Positions 7,197 to 15,503 of a stretch of 64,000 nt of DNA are shown here, in pieces. Source of the DNA: Aureispira sp. CCB-QB1. Its GTDB lineage: Bacteria > Bacteroidota > Bacteroidia > Chitinophagales > Saprospiraceae. The notes below the pieces were generated by a model, which was not told where the DNA came from, ran no database searches, and worked only from the letters and a program-made list of their open reading frames with translations. A program made the translations under genes and the position numbers. The stretch is taken from the NCBI RefSeq assembly GCF_000724545.1, contig NZ_JHBV01000041.1, positions 124,001 to 188,000 of the forward strand, given 5' to 3'. Positions within the stretch are counted from its first letter, which is position 1; each line of letters begins with the position of its first letter.

Positions 7197-7754
7197 CTAT
7201 TTCAACCATTTTATATTACAACCTGCGCTAGGATATTGTTTTTCTGTTACAGGCTCTCCTGCCAACACAGCATCAATTGCTGCTCTCAAATCCTCTCCAG
7301 TGACAGGAATATCGGTGTTGGGGCGTGAAGTGCACAAACGTCCTCTATAACGCAACTTTAGTTCTCCATCAAAAACGTAAAAATCTGGTGTACAAGCAGC
7401 ATCATAAGCCTTAGCAACTACCTGCGTAGCATCGTACAAATAAGGAAAAGGATATCCCACTTCTTCTGCGAGTTCTTTCATTTTTTCGGGACTATCTTGT
7501 GGATAGTTCTCCACATCATTTGAACTAATAGCGACAAAAGAAACACCTTTTGCCATGTATTCAGTAGACAATTTTACTAATTCTTCATTCACGTGCAAGA
7601 CATAAGGACAATGATTGCAAGTAAACATAATAACCGTTGCCTTATCAGATTGGATGGATTCCAAACGAACTTCTTTTCCTGTAACGGTATCCAATAATGC
7701 AAAATCGGGAGCTTCTGTTCCTAACGGAAGCATATTAGACTCTGTAAGTGCCAT
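7197..7754 (-). CDS. Thioredoxin/AhpC-TSA family redoxin
   Basis: 185 residues, no signal peptide. LGTEAPDFALLDTVTGKEVRL opens a redoxin fold. C46 and C49 in FTCNHCPYV form a CxxC site, and TPDFYVFD contains the cis-proline-type loop. This CNHCP subgroup is common in Bacteroidota and cyanobacteria as cytoplasmic thiol-disulfide oxidoreductases; the substrate is unknown. The start is three bases from the stop of the upstream endonuclease-like gene, so they form an operon. Its stop codon lies within the target duplication of mobile element copy A. Confidence 0.87.
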   Translation of the reverse strand: MALTESNMLPLGTEAPDFALLDTVTGKEVRLESIQSDKATVIMFTCNHCPYVLHVNEELVKLSTEYMAKGVSFVAISSNDVENYPQDSPEKMKELAEEVGYPFPYLYDATQVVAKAYDAACTPDFYVFDGELKLRYRGRLCTSRPNTDIPVTGEDLRAAIDAVLAGEPVTEKQYPSAGCNIKWLK

Positions 7755-7756
7755 TT

Positions 7757-8779
7757 TTATTGTTTATTTTTATAATGATTATAATCACGATCTTCTAGCT
7801 CTATTGTTGCTACAACTTGAGCATGATCTGATTCCCAACAATTTATTTTATTATTTGCAAAGGTTTGATCAACAATATGATCGTTAAAAGTACGGACATA
7901 AACAACTCGACCAACTCTATTCGGATTTTCCTTTACCAGCTCTTGGCTAACCATAATGTGGTCCAAACTTTCGTAATGCCCATTATGAATATGCGTATAA
8001 TAAACATCTTGCGAAGACTGTCGAGCTTGAATATCTTTGACATGATACAACAAAATATCCCATAATTTTTTCTTTTGCTCCATTGACCAAAAGCGTGGTG
8101 GCGCTTGCCCAGATATAATCTGTGTGGTTACCGATGTATGCGTATCGTTCAAATCGCCCAAAGTAATCACAGGATGGTCTCGCTCTCTCAAGCTTTCCAT
8201 CAAAATAGTACGCAAGGCATTTGCCTCAGAAGCTCTTAACAACAACGATCGCGCTTCTCCTTTGGATATTTCTAGTGGATCATGTCGATCCACAACGCTA
8301 TCGGGAATTAGAGGACGCTTAGACTTTAGATGCGCTACAAATACAGTTAAAGGTAGCCCTGAAGGTAGTTCTACCTCCGCCTTCAATATCGGTCTAGAAA
8401 ATTCGGTAAAAGGAACAACCAAACCATCAACCTCTAACTGTTCTGGAAAATCGGAATAGACCGTATAAGAACGAATGGGGTATCTAGAAACAATTGCTAC
8501 AGCGGGACTACCACCTTTTCGAGCTCCCATAACAATATCGGCACCTTTATACAAAGGATGCTGCTCTACAATTTCCCTTAGAGAAGTTTCATCAAATAGC
8601 TCTTGAAAGCCAACAATATCTGCATCCATTTTGGTAAGCTGCAAAGAAATCCAAGTTTTTTTCTTCTCATATTCCTCTTGAGTATAAAAACGTTTACCGT
8701 AGAATTTTGTATTCGGCTGAATTAAGTTCAACAGATTAAAAGAGGCAACTTTTAATGTTTTTATATTGTGATGACCCAT
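7757..8779 (-). CDS. Endonuclease/exonuclease/phosphatase (EEP) family hydrolase
   Basis: 340 residues, no signal peptide. It shows the EEP order of motifs: VASFNLLNL near residue 11, VGFQELF with Glu60 (metal ligand), ITLGDLND, ESLDHIMVS and a C-terminal SDHAQVVATI with the catalytic Asp-His pair. This metal-dependent phosphodiesterase fold covers nucleases, inositol phosphatases and sphingomyelinases. The lack of a signal peptide favours a cytoplasmic nuclease or phosphatase, but the substrate cannot be read from sequence. It is the first gene of a two-gene operon with the redoxin. Confidence 0.88.
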   Translation of the reverse strand: MGHHNIKTLKVASFNLLNLIQPNTKFYGKRFYTQEEYEKKKTWISLQLTKMDADIVGFQELFDETSLREIVEQHPLYKGADIVMGARKGGSPAVAIVSRYPIRSYTVYSDFPEQLEVDGLVVPFTEFSRPILKAEVELPSGLPLTVFVAHLKSKRPLIPDSVVDRHDPLEISKGEARSLLLRASEANALRTILMESLRERDHPVITLGDLNDTHTSVTTQIISGQAPPRFWSMEQKKKLWDILLYHVKDIQARQSSQDVYYTHIHNGHYESLDHIMVSQELVKENPNRVGRVVYVRTFNDHIVDQTFANNKINCWESDHAQVVATIELEDRDYNHYKNKQ

Positions 8780-8856
8780 AATAGATTTTTGTTAAAGTTA
8801 TTTGTTCTTGTTTTCTATAAGCATTCTCATCCTAAACATATCTTTTGATAGAAATG

Positions 8857-10497
8857 TTATTTCACAATAACGACTTTATGTGATTCTACATCTTTGTCTG
8901 TCACAATATTAATAAAATTAACTCCTGAACACAAATTAGAAACATCCACTTTAAAATTTTGATCCTTTACATTGGTGTGTGATTGGCAGCGTTTTCCTCT
9001 AGCATCATAAATTTCAATCGTTACAGCTTCCGTCAACACTTCTTTAAAGCGAACAGTCACATAATCTTGTGCTGGATTAGGGGCTACAACTGCTGCAGGT
9101 GCTCTTGGTACATCCAAAACTTTATTAGTTGCCAACAACAAAGGATTATAATTGGGTATAATAATGCATTCCGAACCATTTGCTGGACGCCACAAAGGAA
9201 CGCCTGTTGGTAATAATGTTCCTTGATCATCATCCAACAATTGAGGCACATTTGCCATGCTATCAGGAAAAGGAACTACGGTTTTGATTTGAATACGTTG
9301 CTTATTAATATTTACAAAAAAGAAACCACTAATTTGCTCTACGTCCTGTGTTACATTGGGAATTGGCGCATAAGCCGTTCTTGGAGGTGCTCCCCAAGAT
9401 CCATCTCCTAAAAAGACAGCTCCAATGCTATCGTCTCTCACTAAATTATGATAACTACTACTCGCTGTTGCATCATACTTAAGTGGATAAGTCGTCTTGA
9501 GTACGTGCGTATGCGATTCACAAGCCAAACGTACGCCATAAGTAGCAAATTCCGAAGCCCAACAGTTAATTAAGTCTGTACGAGCCGAATAGTTAGCATG
9601 TGGTACCATTGGTTGGTGGTACTGCACAATCTTCCAATAAGGAGTGTTAGAAGGCATGCTATTTTGCTGCAAGTCATTCACCAACCAATTTTTTTGAATA
9701 ACATCTGTGCACGCATCAGAAGGCTCTGAATTTAAGGTGTACAAACGAAATAAATTGCCTCCAAAATTAGTTGCATAATAAATATCTGTATTAGAAACAT
9801 CAAATAATCTATCCAAATCTACAGCATCTTCGTGATTTCCCAAAGCATGAATAATTGGTGTGATACGTCCATCGGGACCATTTGCCAAATCCCAGTCGTT
9901 CATCCACTCTTCCCAATCATCATCACTATCAAAGGGAAAGACATCATAATTTCGAATATAATCACCTGTAAACGCTACAAAATCAGGGCGTATTTTTCCA
10001 ACGATTCGGTTCAGATCTTGTCGAGTTTCACGACAACCATTTCCCCAACAAGCAGGATCGCCTACCCCAAAAATATTTACTCGTTGCCGAGAATCACCAC
10101 CCGAAATAAAAGAAATAGGTTGATTTGGATCATCCGAAATTGTACGGAAAGAATACCTTGCAGAAACGGAAGAACTTCCATGCTGAATAACAAAATAATA
10201 AACGGTTCCTGGTTGTAAATTTGTCAAACGAACAAAGTAATGATTATTTCCTTTGTGGCTTGTACTTCGATCAACTGTCTTTGTTAAAGCGTAAGCGGCA
10301 TAGTTGGTACCATGATCCGTTGTATCATAATAAACAGTTCCTACTATTCCTGACCAACCCAAAGCAATCGTTGTAGATGGATCGTCTCGATAGGTCGCTC
10401 GAATCCATTTCGGTTGCGCAAATGCTTCTTGAACAAAAAGAAGTATAAATAAAGCCAACAAAAGTTGGTATGCTTTTTTAGTGTATGCTATCTCCAT
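8857..10497 (-). CDS. Secreted purple acid phosphatase-like metallophosphoesterase with T9SS sorting domain
   Basis: 546 residues. Signal peptide to about residue 27 (LFVQEAFAQ). An N-terminal fibronectin-III-like domain typical of purple acid phosphatases covers ~28-120. The calcineurin-like domain then shows GGDSR (Asp135), FTGDY (Asp179), LGNHED (Asn221-His222), QYHQP (His294) and CESHTHV (His329, His331), the set expected for the dimetal site. The C-terminal ~80 residues begin VVAPNPAQDYVTVRF and end SHKVVIVK, a type A T9SS sorting domain, so the enzyme is exported across the outer membrane. A phosphate-scavenging role is inferred. Confidence 0.9.
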   Translation of the reverse strand: MEIAYTKKAYQLLLALFILLFVQEAFAQPKWIRATYRDDPSTTIALGWSGIVGTVYYDTTDHGTNYAAYALTKTVDRSTSHKGNNHYFVRLTNLQPGTVYYFVIQHGSSSVSARYSFRTISDDPNQPISFISGGDSRQRVNIFGVGDPACWGNGCRETRQDLNRIVGKIRPDFVAFTGDYIRNYDVFPFDSDDDWEEWMNDWDLANGPDGRITPIIHALGNHEDAVDLDRLFDVSNTDIYYATNFGGNLFRLYTLNSEPSDACTDVIQKNWLVNDLQQNSMPSNTPYWKIVQYHQPMVPHANYSARTDLINCWASEFATYGVRLACESHTHVLKTTYPLKYDATASSSYHNLVRDDSIGAVFLGDGSWGAPPRTAYAPIPNVTQDVEQISGFFFVNINKQRIQIKTVVPFPDSMANVPQLLDDDQGTLLPTGVPLWRPANGSECIIIPNYNPLLLATNKVLDVPRAPAAVVAPNPAQDYVTVRFKEVLTEAVTIEIYDARGKRCQSHTNVKDQNFKVDVSNLCSGVNFINIVTDKDVESHKVVIVK

Positions 10498-10704
10498 AGT
10501 AATTGACTTAACTTTTTGGTTATTTTTTTTATTAAGCTTAAAGGTACTATAAATATGTTGATTTGAAAATTGCTTTTTGTAACTATTTATTTAATTTATA
10601 TGGTCTTTTAAATTAACATTCATATAGCATTGGCAACTTAAAAACATTACTGCGTGGCTAGATGGCATTGCATACATGCTACACAGTTCATTATCTGATA
10701 CACC

Positions 10705-12075
10705 TTACTCCAAATCATAATTTTCTCCCAAACTTGGAATCTCAATATTATTAAATCCTCGTTCTTCCAAATATTGCTTAAATTCCGCTTGCACCTTGTA
10801 TTCTCCATGTACTAAAAACAGTTTTTTTAAGCTCCTTTGGTTTTGCAAAAAGTTAAAAAGCTCAACTTGATCAGCATGAGCAGAAAATGAAACCAAACGC
10901 TTTACATTGATACGTACATTTTTACGCTCTCCATATAGATAAACGGTTGAATCCCCTCTTAGCAACTTTCCTCCTAACGTATTAGGAGAACAATAACCGA
11001 CCATCAAAACGGTGTTCTTAGAATCTTCTACCAAATGAAACAAATGACGTCGTACCCGCCCAGAAGTCATCATTCCAGAAGAACTAATAATAATACAAGG
11101 CTCCTCCGATTCTGCAAGACGGTTTGCCAAACCACCACGTTTTACATAATTCAAGCCCGAAAAGCCAAAAGGATTAGGATCTTCCATCAAATAATCGTGC
11201 AGCTGTTCATCATAACATTCAGGATGGGTTCTGAATATATCAACAGCATTAATAGCCAGGGGGCTATCGATATACACAGGAATTTCAGGCAACTTCCCAG
11301 CAGTTTCTAATTGATCCAACATATAAATAAGACTTTGTGTTCTTCCTACACTAAACGCAGGGATTAGCAATTTCCCTTCATTTAAAACACAAGTCTCCCT
11401 AACAACATACAATAAGTCATTTAAGTCTGCAGTAAGATTCTGGTGTACCTTCCCTCCATAAGTAGATTCGCAAATCAGATAATCTACCTCTGGCATAGGA
11501 ATAGGATCTTTTAAAATGGGGCGTTCATTTCTACCAATATCACCTGTAAATCCAAATAAAACTGGCGCAGCACCTTCTTCTTCTATCTTTAGAGTGACAC
11601 TTGCCGAGCCCAAAATATGCCCCGCATCTCTGAAAAACACCTCTAATCCTACTTCGACAAAATGCCAACGTTCGTAACTTAAACCTGTAAAGAAATAAAG
11701 TGCTATTTTGGCATCTTCACAAGTAAACAACGGAGGATTGTTCTCATCTGCCTCGTTTTCTTGAATTTTGCCTGCATCCATCAACATAATAGAAGCCAAA
11801 CTTCGTGTAGCGTGCGTACAAAGAATCTGCCCTTTAAAACCATCTTTTACCAACTTAGGTACTCGTCCAATATGATCAATATGCGCATGTGACAGAATAA
11901 GAAAATCAATTTCTTTGGGGTTGAAATAGGACCACTGCTCGTTGAAATTATGCATATCCGCTTCATTTCCTTGATACAAACCGCAATCTAGAAGGATTTT
12001 ATGTCCATTTTTTAAAGTCAACAAATGACAACTACCTGTTACGTCTTGAGCAGCACCACAGAATTTTACGTTCAT
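10705..12075 (-). CDS. Beta-CASP metallo-beta-lactamase fold hydrolase (CPSF/YSH1-like, RNA-processing type)
   Basis: 456 residues. LSHAHIDHIGR provides the HxHxDH zinc motif (H63, H65, D67, H68), and GDIGR follows near residue 200. The beta-CASP insertion contains STYGG, SFSVGRTQ-like sequence (IPAFSVGRTQSLIY), SSSGMMTSGRVRRHL, FSAHADQVEL and LVHGE, the marks of the CPSF73/RNase J-related branch and its RNA-metabolism domain. The protein is cytoplasmic and probably an endo- or exoribonuclease. It is monocistronic with 206 bp of unannotated sequence on its 3' side. The target RNA is unknown. Confidence 0.9.
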   Translation of the reverse strand: MNVKFCGAAQDVTGSCHLLTLKNGHKILLDCGLYQGNEADMHNFNEQWSYFNPKEIDFLILSHAHIDHIGRVPKLVKDGFKGQILCTHATRSLASIMLMDAGKIQENEADENNPPLFTCEDAKIALYFFTGLSYERWHFVEVGLEVFFRDAGHILGSASVTLKIEEEGAAPVLFGFTGDIGRNERPILKDPIPMPEVDYLICESTYGGKVHQNLTADLNDLLYVVRETCVLNEGKLLIPAFSVGRTQSLIYMLDQLETAGKLPEIPVYIDSPLAINAVDIFRTHPECYDEQLHDYLMEDPNPFGFSGLNYVKRGGLANRLAESEEPCIIISSSGMMTSGRVRRHLFHLVEDSKNTVLMVGYCSPNTLGGKLLRGDSTVYLYGERKNVRINVKRLVSFSAHADQVELFNFLQNQRSLKKLFLVHGEYKVQAEFKQYLEERGFNNIEIPSLGENYDLE

Positions 12076-12209
12076 ATCTTTAGGACTTTTTATTGTGAGA
12101 AGATTAGTTTAAAGTAATCATTTTTTTTACAATCTCATGTAGTTCACCCAAAAAGATTCTAAAGCGTTGATTAAACATTATTATATTCTAATCCATCTCA
12201 CTTTTTTTA

Positions 12210-12217
12210 TAGCTTTG
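12210..12217 (+). promoter_or_regulatory. TAnnTTTG -7 box before glycosyltransferase
   Basis: TAGCTTTG matches the Bacteroidota -7 consensus exactly and lies 30 bp before the ATG at 12248. I see no convincing -33 TTG at the standard distance. Confidence 0.5.
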
Positions 12218-12247
12218 CAGCTCGGTTTCTTCCGATAAACAACAACT

Positions 12248-13327
12248 ATGAAAAAAGTACTATTTATGGGACTACATCGTCCCGACCGTTCTCCTTCTCA
12301 ACGTTACCGCTTTGAGCAATTTCAACCCTATTTAGAAAAGCAGGGATTTGAATTTGAATATTTTTATTTGATTCGTGCCCAAGACGACCAAAAGTTTTAT
12401 GGTGCAGGCAATTACATCGCCAAGATCGGCATTTTAATTCGCAGCATTTTAAAATTGTGGTTCAAATCTTTTCAGGCAAAAAAATACGACTTTGTTTTTG
12501 TGCAACGAGAAGCATTTATGTTGGGAACTGTTTTTTTTGAAAAGCGTTTTGCAAAAAAAACAAAGATGTTGTTTGATTTTGATGACTCTATTTGGTTGCA
12601 AAATGTCTCTGAAGGCAACAAAAAGCTTAGTTTTTTAAAAGATGCTGCTAAAACTCAAAAGTTAATCGCTATTTCAGATATGGTTTTTGCAGGCAATTCT
12701 TTTCTAGCAGACTATGCCAAACAATTTAACCCCAACACCAAACTAGTTCCAACAGTAGTTGATAGTGATAACTACAAGCGAGCAACAGCTGCCTCTAAGG
12801 AAAAAATCTGTATTGGTTGGAGTGGAAGTTTTTCGACCATTCCTTATTTTGAATATGCCTTGCCTGCTCTAAAAAAGATTAAGGAAAAGTATGGGGATAA
12901 AGTTTACTTTAAAGTTATTGGGGATGCCAACTACTATAATAAAGACCTTGATATACATGGAGTTGCTTGGTCTAGCAATAGTGAAGTATTTGAATTGTCT
13001 GAAATAGATATCGGAATTATGCCATTGCCTAATGATGAGTGGACAAAAGGTAAATGTGCCCTCAAAGGTCTCTTATATATGTCTTTGGAGCAAGCCGCTA
13101 TATTATCGGATGTTGGTGTCAATAGTGAGGTTATTGAAGATGGAGTCAATGGCTTTCTTGTTTCTACGACAGAAGATTGGGTAGAAAAACTTTCTTTACT
13201 TATTGACAATCCTCAATTGCGCCAAGAAATAGGCAGAAAAGGTCGCCAAACAGTCTTAAATCACTATTCTGTTTTATCAGAACGAGATAATTATGTCCAA
13301 TATTTTAATGAATTGTTGGCTTTATAA
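12248..13327 (+). CDS. Glycosyltransferase, GT4/GT1-like family
   Basis: 359 residues. The N-terminal half (KKVLFMGLHRPDRSPSQRYR, FDFDDSIWLQNVSE) and the C-terminal half (ICIGWSGSFSTI, IDIGIMPLPND, KGKCALKGLLYMSLEQAAI, VIEDGVNGFLVST) form the two Rossmann-like lobes of a GT-B enzyme. The Lys-Gly-Lys-Cys and Glu-rich C-lobe motifs resemble the nucleotide-sugar site of GT4 enzymes. It has no membrane anchor. The sugar and acceptor are unknown; surface polysaccharide or lipid glycosylation is plausible. It is a single-gene unit. Confidence 0.85.
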   Translation: MKKVLFMGLHRPDRSPSQRYRFEQFQPYLEKQGFEFEYFYLIRAQDDQKFYGAGNYIAKIGILIRSILKLWFKSFQAKKYDFVFVQREAFMLGTVFFEKRFAKKTKMLFDFDDSIWLQNVSEGNKKLSFLKDAAKTQKLIAISDMVFAGNSFLADYAKQFNPNTKLVPTVVDSDNYKRATAASKEKICIGWSGSFSTIPYFEYALPALKKIKEKYGDKVYFKVIGDANYYNKDLDIHGVAWSSNSEVFELSEIDIGIMPLPNDEWTKGKCALKGLLYMSLEQAAILSDVGVNSEVIEDGVNGFLVSTTEDWVEKLSLLIDNPQLRQEIGRKGRQTVLNHYSVLSERDNYVQYFNELLAL

Positions 13328-13499
13328 GCCTTCCTTTATTTATTCACAACTATAAATTCTGATTGAATATTATTAATAATACGCACGACTACTAATTGGT
13401 TGTGAGATACCGCAACTCTAGACGGTATTTATTGTTACACTAAAAATTACTTTATCGTTGTAGAATATTGCTTTTAAAAATACCTTTTTATATACACAT

Positions 13500-14588
13500 A
13501 TGAATATAATCAACATAAAAGACTGGAAATTAGGAATTCAATTATCCAAAGAAAAACCTTTTCTAATCTCTGGTCCTTGTTCAGCAGAAACAGAAACACA
13601 AGTATTGCAAACCTGTACTCAGATTGCCAATTTAGGAGTAGATGTTTTACGTGCTGGAATCTGGAAACCAAGAACTAGACCTGGTTCCTTTGAAGGAATT
13701 GGAAAAAAAGCGTTGCCTTGGCTTGTAGAGGCGGGAAAACAAACCAACTTACCAGTTTGTTGTGAAGTTGCCAATGCAAACCATGTCGAAGAAGCCTTAA
13801 AACATGGCATTGATATCTTATGGCTTGGTGCTCGTACTACGGTCAACCCATTTGCTGTTCAAGCAATTGCGGATGCTCTACAAGGTGTAGACATTCCAAT
13901 TATGATTAAAAATCCTGTCAATCCAGATTTAGAACTTTGGATTGGTGCCATTGAGCGCATTGCACAAGCTGGCATTCAGAAAATTGCTGCCATTCATAGA
14001 GGTTTCTCAGTTTATAATGCTCCTAAATATAGAAATCAACCACAGTGGGAAATTCCTATTGAGTTGCGCAGAAGGATAGCTAACTTAGAAATTATTTGCG
14101 ACCCGAGTCATATTGCTGGCAAGAGGGACTTATTATTTGAAATTGCTCAACACGCCCTTGATTTAAATTTTGATGGGTTGATGCTAGAAAGTCACATTAC
14201 TCCAGACACCGCTTGGAGTGATGCACAACAACAAGTCACTCCAGAAGGATTGCAAACTTTAATGAAACAACTCATCACTAGGCAGCTAGACACGGACAAC
14301 CTAGATTATTTAAACAAAATAAACCATTTTAGGACTTTAATTGACAATCTGGATACACAAACGCTGCATTTGTTATCTCAACGCATGGAAATTGTCCGAC
14401 AAATTGGGTTACACAAAAAAGAAAGCAATATTGCGATATTACAAATCGAACGGTGGCTCAATGTGCGCAATAGCGCCTTAGAAAAAGCTGCTTCCTCTAA
14501 CTTATCCGAATCTTTTGTTGAGGATATTATTAATACGATTCATAAAGAATCTATTCGTCAACAAACAACCATCATGCGTAAAGACTAA
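13500..14588 (+). CDS. Bifunctional 3-deoxy-7-phosphoheptulonate synthase / chorismate mutase
   Basis: 362 residues. Residues 1-~260 are a type I-beta DAHP synthase: LISGPCSAE (22-30), AGIWKPRTRPGSFEG, GARTTVNPF, MIKNPVNPD, IAAIHRGFS and CDPSHIAGKRD. Residues ~262-360 are a helical AroQ-type chorismate mutase (LIDNLDTQTLHLLSQRMEIV, IGLHKKESN, Arg/Lys-rich). This fusion is the standard Bacteroidota form; chorismate mutase feeds the Phe/Tyr branch and may confer feedback control. Its stop overlaps the start of the rhodanese gene (TAATG), indicating translational coupling. Confidence 0.93.
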   Translation: MNIINIKDWKLGIQLSKEKPFLISGPCSAETETQVLQTCTQIANLGVDVLRAGIWKPRTRPGSFEGIGKKALPWLVEAGKQTNLPVCCEVANANHVEEALKHGIDILWLGARTTVNPFAVQAIADALQGVDIPIMIKNPVNPDLELWIGAIERIAQAGIQKIAAIHRGFSVYNAPKYRNQPQWEIPIELRRRIANLEIICDPSHIAGKRDLLFEIAQHALDLNFDGLMLESHITPDTAWSDAQQQVTPEGLQTLMKQLITRQLDTDNLDYLNKINHFRTLIDNLDTQTLHLLSQRMEIVRQIGLHKKESNIAILQIERWLNVRNSALEKAASSNLSESFVEDIINTIHKESIRQQTTIMRKD

Positions 14589-15406
14589 TGAATCAGACTA
14601 TCGTATCTATTGATTGGCTTTTTCAGCACATAGGCGATCCCAACCTAGTAATTTTAGATGCCAGTCTAAAGCAAAACCAAGCAAATTTGAAAACGAATTT
14701 TTCCAATCTAAAGATAAAGGGAGCTCGTTTTTTTGATTTAAAAAATATATTTTCACGTCAAGACTCCGATTTACCAAACATGGTCTTGTCTCCCCAATAT
14801 TTTGCTTTAGAATGTCAAAAATTAGGCATTAACCAAGATAGCACTATTGTTGTTTATGATAATTTGGGCATTTACTCAAGTCCTAGAGTTTGGTGGATGT
14901 TTCAACTTATGGGGCATACCAATATCGCTGTTTTAGATGGAGGACTTCCTGCTTGGGTATCCGCCCTATACCCTACAGAAATTTATTCAGCCGATTCGAC
15001 CACATATAAACTAGGAAATTTCATAACAAACTATAACACAGGGTGGTTGGTGAATCAATCGCAGCTTACACAACACTTATCCGACACAACAGCCATAATC
15101 ATTGATGCTCGAAAGGAAGCTCGTTTTTGGGGCAAGGCTCCAGAACCTAGACCGAATTTACGTTCTGGTCATATTCAAGGTTCGATTAATATTCCCTTTA
15201 CAAAAGTTTTGCACAGTGGTTTTTTCAAAGAAAAAGAAGCTTTATTAACACTTGCACAGTCTTTAAATTTAGGTAAAAAACGACTTATATTTAGTTGTGG
15301 GTCTGGCACTACTGCTTGTATTCTTTTACTAGCATTCCAAACTGTTCTAAAAAATCCTATGGCACTTTATGATGGTTCATGGTCCGAATGGGGAATTAAA
15401 AATTGA
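14588..15406 (+). CDS. Thiosulfate / 3-mercaptopyruvate sulfurtransferase (tandem rhodanese)
   Basis: 272 residues, two rhodanese domains. The N-terminal one is inactive-type (DNLGIYSSPRVWWM). The C-terminal one carries the active Cys237 in SCGSGTTAC. The CGSG(T/V)T loop is typical of mercaptopyruvate sulfurtransferase, whereas thiosulfate enzymes prefer CRxGxR/K. AVLDGGLPAW and RSGHIQGSINIPF are conserved family segments. It is cytoplasmic and begins on the last base of the preceding stop codon. The functional link to aromatic biosynthesis is not obvious and may simply reflect shared transcription. Confidence 0.88.
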   Translation: MNQTIVSIDWLFQHIGDPNLVILDASLKQNQANLKTNFSNLKIKGARFFDLKNIFSRQDSDLPNMVLSPQYFALECQKLGINQDSTIVVYDNLGIYSSPRVWWMFQLMGHTNIAVLDGGLPAWVSALYPTEIYSADSTTYKLGNFITNYNTGWLVNQSQLTQHLSDTTAIIIDARKEARFWGKAPEPRPNLRSGHIQGSINIPFTKVLHSGFFKEKEALLTLAQSLNLGKKRLIFSCGSGTTACILLLAFQTVLKNPMALYDGSWSEWGIKN

Positions 15407-15438
15407 TACATAATATAAAAAAGCACAAGATACCAAAA

Positions 15439-15473
15439 AAAAGAAGGGCAGCCCCAATAGGCTGCCCTCTTTC
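15439..15473. terminator. Bidirectional terminator
   Basis: GAAGGGCAGCC pairs with GGCTGCCCTC around CCAATA. A-rich sequence lies before and TTTC after. It sits between convergent genes ending at 15406 and 15504. Confidence 0.85.
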
Positions 15474-15503
15474 ATTATATGTTGAACTGTAGTAACTTCT
15501 AGA

